DNA of 64,000 bases from Aquicoccus porphyridii (GTDB lineage: Bacteria > Pseudomonadota > Alphaproteobacteria > Rhodobacterales > Rhodobacteraceae): positions 1 to 64,000 of the forward strand of contig NZ_VINQ01000009.1 in the NCBI RefSeq assembly GCF_008369105.1. Direction: 5' to 3'. The translations under genes were made by a program, and so were the position numbers. Numbering within the stretch: the first letter of the stretch is position 1; each line of letters starts with the position of its first letter. The notes under the pieces are model-generated. The model worked only from the letters and a program-made list of their open reading frames with translations. It was not told the origin of the DNA and did no database searches. Below are positions 1-9,456 of this stretch, in pieces.

Positions 1-146
1 TCAAGAACCGCGCATAGCGCCAACCCGGACCCCCGCAGGCCCGCCGCCGCTGCGCTATGTGAGGGCTACGCAGCGCCGGGCCTGCTCAGCTCAAAGGGGT
101 CAATTTTGAATGCCGATAGGGGGTCAGCTTTGGATGCCGATTGACA
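1..146. mobile_element. End of an IS21-like insertion sequence (partial)
   Basis: The window opens inside an insertion element whose terminus appears to be at about 146. Two 22-bp near-identical direct repeats (96-117 and 120-141, both beginning GGGGTCA and ending ATGCCGAT) lie at the extreme end, followed by TGACA. On the other strand the end reads TGTCAATCGGCAT, i.e. a TG start. Multiple terminal repeats and TG...CA ends are typical of the IS21 family. A 7-bp inverted repeat (48-54 / 69-75) lies further in. The transposase genes would be outside the window, so family is inferred from the terminus only. Confidence 0.6.
96..141. repeat. Tandem terminal repeats of the IS end (2 x 22 bp, period 24)
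   Basis: Copy 1 at 96-117 and copy 2 at 120-141 differ at three positions and are separated by two bases. In IS21-type elements such terminal repeats bind the IstA transposase. This role is inferred. Confidence 0.65.
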
Positions 147-1673
147 CGCGGCAAGGGCGTGGGATTTGTGATCCCGAATCTGCTCACCTACAAAGGCTCT
201 GCCGTGGTACTCGACGTGAAAGGCGAGAACTTCCGCGAGACCTCGCGCTTCCGCGCCAGCATGGGTGACAAGGTCTTCCGCTTCGCGCCGACCGACTGGG
301 ATCGACCGACCCACCGTTACAACCCGCTGGCGCGCATCGCGGCCATGACCAACCCTGACCGGCAGCAGATGGAGCTAAAACTCACCGCGAAGCTCTTCCT
401 GCAGACCGACAACGAAAAGCTGAGCGGGCTTTTGGCCGGGGGTATCGACCTCTTCGTGGCGGCCGGTATGCTGGCCTTCGAGCGCGGCGTGCCGACCATC
501 GGCGAGATCTATCGCATCACAGCCTCGGGGGGCGACAAGCAGAAGGAATACCTGAAGCGTTCGCAGGAGGTGAAGAACAAGTCGGCCAAACTGATCTTCG
601 AGCGTATGGCATCGACCAACAACGACACCCTCACTTCCTACCTCTCCCTCCTGATGACATCGGGTCTCGACACTTGGGACAACCGCGCGATCGACGCGGC
701 CACCGCGACCTCTGACTTCTCATTCCGGGACATCCGCCGCCGCCCACATGCGATCTATCTTGTGGTCGAGTCAGAGATGATCCGACCGCTTGCCCCGCTG
801 ATCCGCCTCTTCTTCTCGGACCTGATTGCCTCGCTGCAAGCACAGGAACCCGGCGATGACGAGCCTTGGCCCGTGATGATCATGCTCGACGAGTTTGACC
901 GGCTCGGGAAAATGCCGATCGTCGCCGAGAGCATTAAGACGCTGCGCTCTTTCGGCGGCAATCTCGCCATCGTGACCCAGACGATTCCCGCGTTGGACGA
1001 GATCTATGGTGAGAACACCCGCAGGTCGCTTCAGGGCGGCGCCGGCGTGAAGCTCTACCTCACCCCGTCCGAGCAGAAGACCATCGAGGAGCTGAGCCAG
1101 GCTGTCGGCAAGACCACCAAGCGGGTGGTGACCCGCTCCCGCGCTGTTGGACGCAACCCATTCGAAGGGCGCAGCGTCTCGGAGAGGACAGAAGATACCC
1201 CGCTCCTGACCGAGGATGAGGCCCGACGCATGGACCTCGACGAGGTCATCCTCGTGATCGACGCGCAGATGCCGATCCGGGCAAGAAGGGTGAAGTATTT
1301 CGAGGACCCAGTGTTGAAGGTTCTGCACGCCGGTCAATCGGGGAGTTTCCCGTATCCGGACGAGGACGGCCTGCGGCGGGATCGGCAGATGACCGAGACC
1401 CGCGAGACGGTGGAGAGGCTGAAGCAGGAACTGCAAGAGATGCGGGCGGCAAATGTCGCGCGGGACGTCGGCGCGAATGCGCCGAGCGCAAAGACGACTA
1501 ATCCAGGGAGTTCAGGGAAAGCCCGCAGCCGAGCGGCTCGGGCTGCTGCGACAGGTGGTGGCCAGGGTCAGCTGTCACTTGATGTCGAGGGATTGGGGAT
1601 CAGGGGTGCTAACCGGGCGGCGCTGGAATCCGCCGTTCAAACGACTAGGACGATAATTGCGGAGCATGGATGA
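141..1673 (+). pseudogene. virD4: VirD4/TraG type IV coupling protein, 5'-truncated by the IS
   Basis: VirD4 is the inner-membrane ATPase that delivers the relaxase-DNA complex to the T4SS. What remains starts at RGKGVGFVIPNLL, the second half of the Walker A P-loop, and continues through the whole ATPase core: the Walker B region is VMIMLDEFDRLG (about residue 247) and LAIVTQTIPALDEIYG follows. The C-terminal ~80 residues are variable. The N-terminal membrane anchor and the first glycine of the P-loop are missing because the IS end abuts the gene; the only available start is a TTG (141) lying in the IS end. The product should not bind ATP or insert in the membrane. The gene points away from virB6 and is separated from it by a cargo gene. 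The 5' half may lie beyond the IS. Confidence 0.85.
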
Positions 1674-1930
1674 GTTTCTCAACTGCGGACCTTCGCGCAA
1701 GGCGCGGCGAATAACGGCTCCGAGCCCAAAGTGCTTGATGCTGCGATGTGCACGAATGCCCGGTTCTGAGAACGTAGACTGGCGAGACCTACGGTTTGCA
1801 GCCTTTTCTGTCAGTTTCTCTTCCTGAGGTGATTCATTCACGCTTCGTCACAGACGCAGCGAATTCCCGTCTTAAAAAATCCATATTGGGCCACGACCAA
1901 GTAGAGGTGAAACATACAGGAAATTTCGCG

Positions 1931-3367
1931 ATGTTAGATGATGGTGCCCGACCAGCCGTAAGCCGAACTGGCCTAATTCTTAAACCATTGCCTGATCGCG
2001 CAGAGCCCTTCAACACGGCCTACCGTATCGGCGGCGCGCCAAATTTGCCTGAGGGGCTAAGCTGGCCAATGCCGCACGGCACGCCCTACCATTTTTTTGC
2101 GCAGGTTGATCTGGCGCTTTTGCGGCAAAACTGCCCAGCGGGAACCGAGCTGCCGGACATGCCCGAGACGGGCACCTTGTTCATCTTTTTGTGTCTTGAG
2201 CATTGGATGGATGATCCTCAGCCTGTCATTTTGTATACTCAAGAACCTTTGGAAAGTGTTCCCGAACGCGCGCCTCCTGAAAACCTGGCACATCTTTTGG
2301 ACAACGACACCGCGCTTGCGGGACTGGTGCACGAAGAAGGCGTATCTGAGGACGGGAAACTGCTGCGGCGTCAGAATGTGGATGTGCTGCCTTTTACCTC
2401 TTTTCCAGATGGTTGGCTGAAAGATGATGAACTATCGCAGCGCCAGATGGATGAGTTGGAAACCTTGTTGGGCCGCCTCACACCGCTGCCTGATCCACAT
2501 GCCCCCCCTGAGGGGGTGGAGGCACCATGGATGTCTGAGCTCCCTTTGCGGTTTCGTCAGGATACCAAACTGGCGAAAGCACATCTGGACTGGGAGATGC
2601 TCTTTGACTGGTCGAAAGAAATCTACATGGGCCTGTTGGACCTGATCCGCGACAAGCTGCGCGACAATGTTCCACAAAATATGCCGCCGCAGAGGCGACC
2701 GGGCATCGACGAGATCAATGAGCTCTGGGAGCGGGCAAATTGGGAGCATCATAAATACCAATTTTGGCTCCTTTACTTGCAAGTCTTCTTGAACCCGGAT
2801 TCTGACTATCCGTTTGACTTCAGATTGCGGCATTTCATGGAAATTTCGCAAATGTGTCGTGGTAAGGTGCCTGCACGCGTGCGGCGTAATTTTTGCGCTC
2901 TGATTGCGGATATTGAGCAGGCTGCCAATGACGGGACCATGGTGCATCTGGAACCGGTGGCCCTACCCGAATACGCTGCAATCGCTGCCGAAGATCTGGC
3001 CGAAGTCGCCCGAAAGGCGCTTGCAGTGCTTAAGCCAAGAAGAACTGGGCCTGAGCCACGCCGTCCTGCGCCCGCGAATTGGGACGAATACGTTATTCGA
3101 GAAACCACTTTGCCCGAGCGGACAAAAAACAACTACAATTTGGCAGGAACAGGTATCATTCCGTTACAGATGTTTGGCTTCGGTTATCTGTTGCAGAGTG
3201 CCGCCTATGAAAATCAGGACAAAGAGCTTTTACTACAAGTTGGAGACCCGTTTGGAACGCCACTCAGTTTTGCAAACCACGGCGCTGTGATCCAAATTTG
3301 GATAACCTCCCACGACCTGAAAGCTGGTCAATTTGATAGCGCGACAGCCACTTGGGAGTTCACGTGA
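1931..3367 (+). CDS. DUF1963 (YwqG-like) domain protein
   Basis: A 478-residue protein of unknown function. The N-terminal part shows the DUF1963 pattern: GGAPNLPEGLSWP, then HFFAQVDLALL, then LPETGTLFIFLC-like strands. The C-terminal end (GYLLQSA...HGAVIQIWI...DLKAGQFD) matches the usual DUF1963 finish with GxxxxxWI and DL. No signal peptide or membrane segment is seen. ATG 1931 is chosen because homology begins just after it; an upstream in-frame TTG at 1796 would add 45 residues without a ribosome site. The gene is visibly AT-richer than its neighbours and sits between virD4 and virB6, so it looks like acquired cargo rather than a transfer gene. Confidence 0.7.
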   Translation: MLDDGARPAVSRTGLILKPLPDRAEPFNTAYRIGGAPNLPEGLSWPMPHGTPYHFFAQVDLALLRQNCPAGTELPDMPETGTLFIFLCLEHWMDDPQPVILYTQEPLESVPERAPPENLAHLLDNDTALAGLVHEEGVSEDGKLLRRQNVDVLPFTSFPDGWLKDDELSQRQMDELETLLGRLTPLPDPHAPPEGVEAPWMSELPLRFRQDTKLAKAHLDWEMLFDWSKEIYMGLLDLIRDKLRDNVPQNMPPQRRPGIDEINELWERANWEHHKYQFWLLYLQVFLNPDSDYPFDFRLRHFMEISQMCRGKVPARVRRNFCALIADIEQAANDGTMVHLEPVALPEYAAIAAEDLAEVARKALAVLKPRRTGPEPRRPAPANWDEYVIRETTLPERTKNNYNLAGTGIIPLQMFGFGYLLQSAAYENQDKELLLQVGDPFGTPLSFANHGAVIQIWITSHDLKAGQFDSATATWEFT

Positions 3368-3479
3368 AAATTTTGCTCTGACTCAGAGAACCGGACACTC
3401 GAACAACTGCAGCGAAAACACGCTTTGTCCGCATTGTGAGCTTTGCCGAAGGCCTTGGCGAACGTCAGCTCATCGACGT

Positions 3480-4505
3480 CTATCCTCTCAGCCGTTTTGC
3501 CCGTTCCGCCATCCTGACTAGCTGCGCGCTGGCGGTCACTGTAGCGGTCCGTACGACTGCAGGTGCCTGCACCGCACCCCGCCCGATCGCTTCGCCTGTC
3601 GGGAGCGCCCCGATCCGCGCCCTGCCCTTTACGCCGTCGGTATTGAAGATCCCTCGCATGATCCCGATCGATCCAGCGGCAACAGCAGGCGTCGCCGCCA
3701 CCATCAGGTTCCCCGATATCCCTCGCACGATCAGGGGTGTTGCTGCCACAAATCCCTTGGCCAGGAACACCATGACGAAGAACGGCACCAGCGATCCGAT
3801 GTTGGTTGCCGAGTTCGGATCACCGAGCTGGGCTAGCAGCGAATTCGCCATGCCGACGACGGTAGAGAACATTGCTGCGATTACGATGGGGTAGAAGGCA
3901 TAGCTGACTGTCGTCGAGACCCATCTGTGGAAGAAATCTTTGGTCGCGTCGAAGAGCGACAATGCAATCATGATCGGAGCAAGGCCGAGCATGAGGGTCA
4001 GCATCATCTTGGCGAATATGAGGACGATGCCGGTCATGAAGCCAAGGAAGCTCAAAAGAATAAGCCCGATTCCGCCTAGGATCGCGCCCGTCATCCAGTT
4101 CAGGTTGCTGCCGATGGCATTCAGGTACTGGCTGAATTTTTCGATCAGGATGTCGAATTCGCCGGCAAAGTGTGTGGCTCCGGCTCCTCCGCCGCCAACC
4201 GAAGACACCAGTGCGCCAGCGACGTAGTCCAAGCCTCCAATGACTGCGTTTGCTACTGCATTGAAGTTTGCCCAATTGAAGGCGAACAGACCGATAAGGG
4301 TCAGCTTGATCAGGTACCAGAAGAAGCTGGCCCCATCCATGCTGCGGAACTGGAATGCCATGTTGATGCAGACGCCGATTAGCGAAAGCGTGACCATCAG
4401 CAGGACGATCGTGCCGGTATTGCTTGCCACGGCCCCGAACTGGGACTCAGCCGCATCGACAAGGAACGCGTCTGCCGTTCCGACCATCCAGCTGACGACG
4501 CCCAT
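3480..4505 (-). CDS. virB6: VirB6 polytopic inner-membrane T4SS protein
   Basis: 341 residues with at least five hydrophobic segments, in the TrbL/VirB6 family; VirB6 forms part of the inner-membrane complex contacted by substrate DNA. Recognisable stretches include MMLTLMLGLAPIMIALSLF and FFHRWVSTTVSYAFYPI, the latter with the conserved Trp-containing loop of VirB6 proteins. A glycine-rich segment (SVGGGGAG, about residue 103) lies in the large periplasmic loop. Its ATG shares one base with the TAA of the upstream gene (TAATG), so translation is probably coupled. It is the last gene of the virB operon, whereas in Agrobacterium virB6 lies between virB5 and virB7. Confidence 0.9.
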   Translation of the reverse strand: MGVVSWMVGTADAFLVDAAESQFGAVASNTGTIVLLMVTLSLIGVCINMAFQFRSMDGASFFWYLIKLTLIGLFAFNWANFNAVANAVIGGLDYVAGALVSSVGGGGAGATHFAGEFDILIEKFSQYLNAIGSNLNWMTGAILGGIGLILLSFLGFMTGIVLIFAKMMLTLMLGLAPIMIALSLFDATKDFFHRWVSTTVSYAFYPIVIAAMFSTVVGMANSLLAQLGDPNSATNIGSLVPFFVMVFLAKGFVAATPLIVRGISGNLMVAATPAVAAGSIGIMRGIFNTDGVKGRARIGALPTGEAIGRGAVQAPAVVRTATVTASAQLVRMAERAKRLRG

Positions 4506-4924
4506 TACCAGTTGCCTTGAGCTTCGCAGATTGTACGCACGCTCGGCTCGAGTTGCTTCCTTACTTCAATCCAGTCGCGGCGAAACGCTGAATGCTCGGC
4601 TTGGCTAAGGCCTGCATACCTTTCATGATATTCGCCATCGGAGCTATCCCAAGCGGGAAAGCGGGTTTCACAGCTGCAGTCGCCAGATTCTGCAATCTCC
4701 TCCCAGGCACGAATTTCGTACAACTCCATCAAAGCTGCTGCCTTGTAAGCTTCACGCGGATTGATTTCGTCCATCCAGGTCGGGCGCGCCGGACGTTCGT
4801 TGCAGATCCGGTATTGTTGCGGCGACATATTGACTGTGAGATCGTTTGAGACCTGCGGCGAAGTCTGCGCCACAAGAGGGCCCGCCAAGGCGGCAAGCAT
4901 GAGTGCGAGAATTAGTTTTCGCAT
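4505..4924 (-). CDS. Small secreted protein of the virB operon, unknown function
   Basis: 139 residues beginning MRKLILALMLAALAGPLVAQ, a clear Sec signal peptide with cleavage near VAQ. The mature part is polar, with four cysteines (RICNERP, GDCSCE, TICEAQ) that could form disulfides. ATG 4924 is preferred over the in-frame codon at 4954 because it has a GGAA ribosome site and begins the signal peptide. It sits between virB11 and virB6 and overlaps virB6 by one base. The position suggests an accessory periplasmic T4SS factor such as an entry-exclusion or VirB7-like protein; it has no lipobox and the role is open. Confidence 0.7.
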   Translation of the reverse strand: MRKLILALMLAALAGPLVAQTSPQVSNDLTVNMSPQQYRICNERPARPTWMDEINPREAYKAAALMELYEIRAWEEIAESGDCSCETRFPAWDSSDGEYHERYAGLSQAEHSAFRRDWIEVRKQLEPSVRTICEAQGNW

Positions 4925-4940
4925 CTGGGGGGTTCCTTTT

Positions 4941-5975
4941 TTACTCAGCGGCAACGGAGGGGCTCTTGTTGCCTCTGCCGTCGACCATGTCGAGATTCAA
5001 ATCGGTGGTTTGACCCGGGAGAAAGAACTCGGTGATTCCGCGCGCGCCTTCATGGCGGCCTGCCTGAATGATCACGTCGATCGAGCCCTCGATATAATCG
5101 ATCATGTCGGCATAGGTCATCGGCACATCGGTTTTCAGGGCGGCGATGGCGAGGCGGCGAACAGCAAGTTGTGGGGTCTCGGCATGCAGTGTGGTCAGCG
5201 ATCCACCGTGGCCGGTGTTGATTGCCTCGAGAAACGTCATCGCTTCGCGCCCGCGGACTTCGCCTAGGACGATCCGGTCAGGTCGCATGCGAAGCGTTGA
5301 GGCCAAGAGCACATCGGCACTGCGGGCATCCGTGTCCCGGTCCGCGATCAACGTCACGGCATTGGGCTGCTTGGGGCGCAGCTCGGCCGCCTCCTCGATG
5401 GTGATGATCCGCTCTTCGGGCGAGATCAGCGAAAGGATCTTGCGCGCCGCGACCGTCTTGCCGGTCGATGTGCCGCCCGAGACGATCATGTTGAGCTTGT
5501 TCTCGACGCAGAAGTGCAGGGCGGCGTTGATGTCGCCGGATGTCACCACATCGCGCAGCGCGGCGTTACGTTCGCGGCGCAGGCCTTCGAGGCTGCGCTC
5601 CTTGCCATAGAGAAACCCGAGCTTGATCGCCTCGAGCGGCAGGGAGGAGAAGAATCGCAGCGATATGGAGAACCCGCCTTCTACTGCCGGCGGCTGGATC
5701 ACCTGCGCGCGGATTGGCCGGTCGCGATAGAGGATCGAGACCGAGACGATGGGCTTCTTGGTGCTGAGTGTGGTCGAGGCGGCGGAGGCGATTTGATTGC
5801 CGAGGTCCTTGATCTCGGTCTGGGTCAGCGGGCTGCCCAGTGCACGCATGAAGTGATCGCCCTGAAACTCTCCCCAGACTTGTCCGTCAGGATTGATGCA
5901 GATTTCGATCGTGTCGTCGCGCAGGACTTTGGGGCCGAAACGGTCGAGCGACGCTTCCAGATAACTTGCAGCCAT
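4941..5975 (-). CDS. virB11: VirB11 hexameric traffic ATPase
   Basis: 344 residues. VirB11 is the cytoplasmic ATPase that switches the T4SS between pilus assembly and DNA transfer. Visible motifs: Walker A GGTSTGKT, Asp box RIITIEEAAEL, Walker B region RIVLGEVRG, and the His box TGHGGSLTTLHA. ATG 5975 is chosen because it lies one base after the virB10 stop (TGACATG) and starts the typical N-domain (MAASYLEASL); the longer in-frame alternative at 6035 lies inside virB10. Confidence 0.95.
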   Translation of the reverse strand: MAASYLEASLDRFGPKVLRDDTIEICINPDGQVWGEFQGDHFMRALGSPLTQTEIKDLGNQIASAASTTLSTKKPIVSVSILYRDRPIRAQVIQPPAVEGGFSISLRFFSSLPLEAIKLGFLYGKERSLEGLRRERNAALRDVVTSGDINAALHFCVENKLNMIVSGGTSTGKTVAARKILSLISPEERIITIEEAAELRPKQPNAVTLIADRDTDARSADVLLASTLRMRPDRIVLGEVRGREAMTFLEAINTGHGGSLTTLHAETPQLAVRRLAIAALKTDVPMTYADMIDYIEGSIDVIIQAGRHEGARGITEFFLPGQTTDLNLDMVDGRGNKSPSVAAE

Positions 5976-5976
5976 G

Positions 5977-7302
5977 TCAGAAAATCTCGAGGTCACGATC
6001 AACCATGACCGTGATCCGGGTGCCCTGATCGACATGTATCACTGGCCGGATCGCCAGATAGTCCTGCATCACGCTCTGGGTGCTGTCGCGCAGGTCCGTG
6101 CCGACATCGCTCGCGACATCGGCCGCCGCCTCGCTGTCGATCTGACCCGCTGCAGCCGCAGGCAGGGCGCCGATCAAGGAGATCAGCGCGGCGGAGCCGA
6201 AGCGTTGCGCGAAACGGGTGTCGACAAACCCGGTGGTGCCAGTACGGCCAAGTTCGTCTCCACCGAAGGCGCTAACCTGCACGGTCTGATTATCGGGCAA
6301 GATGATCCGGTCCCATGCCACCATGACGCGCGATTGGGCGAGTGCGACATCGGAGCGGTAGCGCCCGATCAGCCGCGCGCCGCGCGGGATCAGGATACGC
6401 GTTCCATCGAAAGAATGGACGTCTTCCGAGACGATGGCGCGGATCGCGCCGGGCAGTGTGCTGTCGAGGGCCGTCTCTGTCACAGCCTGAATCATGGTGC
6501 CCTGAACAACCGTGTTCGATGGGTTCGCGATCACTTCGGCACGTGTCACCTGTGCAGGTTGCGCGCCCGAACGAACAAAGGCTTCATCTGCATTCAGTTG
6601 CGCGGCTTCCAGCGTATTCTCCCTATCCGCACCCGCGCCCATCCCGGAGAAGGCGATCATAGGAGACGCGATACGCTCTGCGCGGGCCTCGGCTTCGGCT
6701 GCGCGGCGCCTTTCCAGTTCGGCCAGCCGCAATTCTTCTTCACTTGGCCCCAATGAGGTCGGCTCTGGTGGTGCAAGCCGTGCAAGTTCCAAGTCCATGC
6801 GGAGCTGATCCAATTCGCGATCCCGCTCGGTCAGTTGCCGCTCGAGGGCACGCTGAGCCTCGGCGGAAGCTTCCTGTAAGGTGGCAATTTGCGCCGTCAG
6901 GTCCGCAATAGCTTGCTCCGCCCCGCTGTCCGCGGCCTCGGCGGGTCTTGCGCGCAAGTCCTCGAGTTCCGCTCTCAATGTCGCAAGACTTTCTATCAGC
7001 GCGAGTTCCGACTCGCTCGGACCTGTGTCCGCAGGCGGGGCTTGGCTGGGCTCCGGGGCAGAAATCGGCGCCAGATCTCCGAATCCGGGGCCGCTGCTCT
7101 GGAACTCTTCCGGCGCGGCGGTCGCCATTGGTGCTTCTGCCGACGGCTGTAGGGCAGCCCACGCCAGACCACCTGCTGCCGCGATGCCGACGACTCCAAG
7201 GATCGCGGCAAGCGGTGCAGGCCGCTTGTTTGCCTTCGCTTTGCCTGTCGAACCTTCGAGAGCCGCGAGGCGCGCGGCGAGGTCTTCCGTACCTTCGGTC
7301 AT
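5977..7302 (-). CDS. virB10: VirB10 channel-core scaffold protein
   Basis: 441 residues. VirB10 spans the periplasm from inner to outer membrane and forms the channel lining with VirB7 and VirB9. The sequence has a short cytoplasmic N-terminus, one membrane helix (about residues 31-51), a long Glu/Ala/Leu-rich predicted coiled coil in place of the usual proline-rich spacer, and a TrbI/VirB10 C-terminal barrel (GTRILIPRGARLIGRYRSDV, then FAQRFGSAALISLIGAL). ATG 7302 overlaps the virB9 stop by ATGA; the upstream in-frame codon at 7362 is unlikely. Confidence 0.95.
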   Translation of the reverse strand: MTEGTEDLAARLAALEGSTGKAKANKRPAPLAAILGVVGIAAAGGLAWAALQPSAEAPMATAAPEEFQSSGPGFGDLAPISAPEPSQAPPADTGPSESELALIESLATLRAELEDLRARPAEAADSGAEQAIADLTAQIATLQEASAEAQRALERQLTERDRELDQLRMDLELARLAPPEPTSLGPSEEELRLAELERRRAAEAEARAERIASPMIAFSGMGAGADRENTLEAAQLNADEAFVRSGAQPAQVTRAEVIANPSNTVVQGTMIQAVTETALDSTLPGAIRAIVSEDVHSFDGTRILIPRGARLIGRYRSDVALAQSRVMVAWDRIILPDNQTVQVSAFGGDELGRTGTTGFVDTRFAQRFGSAALISLIGALPAAAAGQIDSEAAADVASDVGTDLRDSTQSVMQDYLAIRPVIHVDQGTRITVMVDRDLEIF

Positions 7303-8000
7303 GATGTGGCCTGCCCTGCGTCCTGGACGCAAACCACATCTTCGCCAAGGCGAAGGACCCATTGTCGGTTGACGCCAGACACGCGGATGACGCCGTCACT
7401 CAGTGCCTGGCTGTTCACCGCGCGTTCCCTGCCGTTCGAATATCGGAAGATGGCGGGCACCGGCGCGTTCCGTGCAAACCGGAAATACGTGAAGGTACCA
7501 TCATCCCAGATGGCCGTCGGCGTGAACTCTTCTCGGGCACTGACCGCATAGTTTGCATTCGGCGCATCGGCCGCAACCGCCCTGGTGGGTTGCACGCGGT
7601 TTTCAGGATAGCGAAACTGCACGACATAATGCGGCGTCTCCCGGGCTTCGACGACATGGAAATAGTAGGAGCGGCGGTTGGTGTAGACGGTGATGTTGGT
7701 GGCGACGCCAGATGCTGTCGGCTTGATAGCGAAGGCACGGCCACCCGGGACACCGTCGAATTGAAACCCGACCGTATCGCCGGCGATGATCGAGCGGATG
7801 GTTTCGCCCTCACCAAATTCGACTGTGGTGACGCGGGTCAGGGTTGTGACGACACGGTAAACCTGGCCTTCAGTCCAGGTCGCCACGCGCACGCGATTGT
7901 CGTGAGAGCCTGGGCGGGGCGTGGTCTCGGCCAAGGCAGTCGTTCCCGCGAGCGCGAGAAATCCGGCAGCCAACAGCGTAGTGATTGCAGTGTGAGTCAT
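7299..8000 (-). CDS. virB9: VirB9 outer-membrane core-complex protein
   Basis: 233 residues with a signal peptide ending near TALA. The N-terminal domain contains the VirB9/CagX-type patterns GQVYRVVTTLTRVTTVEF and FAIKPTASGVATNITVYT. The C-terminal beta-sandwich domain (DGTFTYFRF..., RFARNAPVPAIF) is the part that pairs with VirB7 and VirB10. It overlaps virB8 by four bases (ATGA) and virB10 likewise. Confidence 0.95.
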   Translation of the reverse strand: MTHTAITTLLAAGFLALAGTTALAETTPRPGSHDNRVRVATWTEGQVYRVVTTLTRVTTVEFGEGETIRSIIAGDTVGFQFDGVPGGRAFAIKPTASGVATNITVYTNRRSYYFHVVEARETPHYVVQFRYPENRVQPTRAVAADAPNANYAVSAREEFTPTAIWDDGTFTYFRFARNAPVPAIFRYSNGRERAVNSQALSDGVIRVSGVNRQWVLRLGEDVVCVQDAGQATS

Positions 8001-8644
8001 TCGGAACGGTCCGATCGGATGGCATATTGGGTGACGGTGAAACCGAAAGGGTTTTGCCAGACGTCGTCGATCGCGCGGGTCCGCTCCGGCCGGAATTCGA
8101 ACATCAACGTGGCAGTGAACGATCCATCTTGTACCCCTTGCGGGCTTGTCAGACGCTTTCTGAGCCGGACCTGGGCGCGGTTTTCGCCAATAAGGGTGAT
8201 CGAGGCGATCTCAACGGCCATCTCGGCCGCAGCCCCGTATCGCGTCGGCGGATAGTTCTCCTGACCCGATGTCCACATCGCGCGCATGCTGGCCTCGGCC
8301 GACCCGGAAGACTGTGCCAGGACACGGCGGACACGAAGATCGTTGTCGAGCTGGTTGTAAGTCTCGCGGTCGAGAATGTAGCGGTAGATTTGCGCTTCGA
8401 TCACGGCAGGCCGTTCGGCGAGCGACACGGTTTCAACCGTGGCATTGGGGAGCGCCATCCCGGTCGCGGGATCGTAGGGCACAACCACGGGAGGCGGCGT
8501 CTCGACCATCAGCGCGACAGCCGCAGCCGTCAAACAGCCGAATACGCCAAAGCCTGCCCCGGAAATGCCGATCATCCGCCAAAGCTGTTCCCGGCGCAGA
8601 GCACCGTAGACAAGTTCCTCTTCCACGAGCTCGCGCGCAGTCAT
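7997..8644 (-). CDS. virB8: VirB8 inner-membrane assembly factor
   Basis: 215 residues: short cytoplasmic N-terminus, a single membrane helix (IGISGAGFGVFGCLTAAAVALMV) and a periplasmic NTF2-like domain with DRETYNQLDNDLRVRRVLAQ and the conserved NPFGFTVTQYAI tail. VirB8 is a nucleation factor of the T4SS. ATG 8644 is preferred over the codon at 8662 because GGTAGGAG lies just upstream. Ends in an ATGA overlap with virB9. Confidence 0.92.
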   Translation of the reverse strand: MTARELVEEELVYGALRREQLWRMIGISGAGFGVFGCLTAAAVALMVETPPPVVVPYDPATGMALPNATVETVSLAERPAVIEAQIYRYILDRETYNQLDNDLRVRRVLAQSSGSAEASMRAMWTSGQENYPPTRYGAAAEMAVEIASITLIGENRAQVRLRKRLTSPQGVQDGSFTATLMFEFRPERTRAIDDVWQNPFGFTVTQYAIRSDRSE

Positions 8645-8658
8645 CACTCCTACCCCAC

Positions 8659-9456
8659 TCACGGCTCAAGATCCGGCAAGGTGAAGTCCATGTAGCGGCG
8701 CTCTTCGGCAACGGTGGCGGCGTCAACCACGCCTGCATTGCCAGCGCCTAGGGTTTGGATCGCTTCCAGCTCCCACATCCGGGTCATGGCGATGGCGAGT
8801 TCCGCCGTGACGCGTGTGTTATGATCCATTGAGGCTTTGAGATCTTCCATGTCCGGGATCATCTCGACCAGACGCTCCACCCGTTCGAGAGACTGTTCCG
8901 CCTCTGCGTGGCTGTTCTGCGCCGCTGCCGACATCACAGCACCTGTGGTTGCCCGCGTGGCCACGCCTTCAGCGCCCGGATTGCCACTGGTGGCGATTTC
9001 GCGGAGTGAATCTTCGTCGAACCCGGCGCTTGCCAGCGCCTGTTCCATCTGCGTGCGCATGGGCCCAGCATTGGGCCCGATAAGAGCGCTCCAATCGCCC
9101 GCCTGGATGCCTCGGATCAGGCCGGGGATGTCTTCGAAGTTGGCTTGAAGCAAGGTGTCGAGGTCCCCGCCCATGGCGAGCCCGAGGATGCTGCGCGGCC
9201 CGGTGAGCGAGGCATACATCTCGTTCAGCTGATCGAGCTGGCTTTGCAGCATGTCCAGTTGCTCCAACGCATTGTCCAGAAGATCGGTCTGGATCCCGAA
9301 ATCCTGCAGCATCTGCTGAAGCTGGCGGATTTCCTGGGCAATGTTCTGGGTGTCCACCGTGGGCACACCCTGTGCCGCGGCAGGTCCGGTGACATTGAGG
9401 GCAAGCGCGAGAGCGATGCTACCGGCGAAAAGGGAACGGGGCAGGCGCAGGTTCAA
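8659..9456 (-). CDS. virB5: VirB5 minor pilin / TraC-like protein
   Basis: 265 residues, with a signal peptide ending near AAAQG and a largely helical mature protein rich in Gln/Leu (IRQLQQMLQDF...LEQLDMLQSQLDQL), as expected for the VirB5 pilus-tip adhesin. The C-terminus is RRYMDFTLPDLEP. Its first mature residues (QGVPTVD) and its tail closely resemble those of the preceding gene product. It overlaps that gene by four bases (ATGA). Confidence 0.85.
   Translation of the reverse strand: MNLRLPRSLFAGSIALALALNVTGPAAAQGVPTVDTQNIAQEIRQLQQMLQDFGIQTDLLDNALEQLDMLQSQLDQLNEMYASLTGPRSILGLAMGGDLDTLLQANFEDIPGLIRGIQAGDWSALIGPNAGPMRTQMEQALASAGFDEDSLREIATSGNPGAEGVATRATTGAVMSAAAQNSHAEAEQSLERVERLVEMIPDMEDLKASMDHNTRVTAELAIAMTRMWELEAIQTLGAGNAGVVDAATVAEERRYMDFTLPDLEP

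Noticed and set aside
3376-3388. CTCTGACTCAGAG inverted repeat between converging genes
   Set aside because: Stem too short and no T-run on either strand; weak evidence for a terminator.
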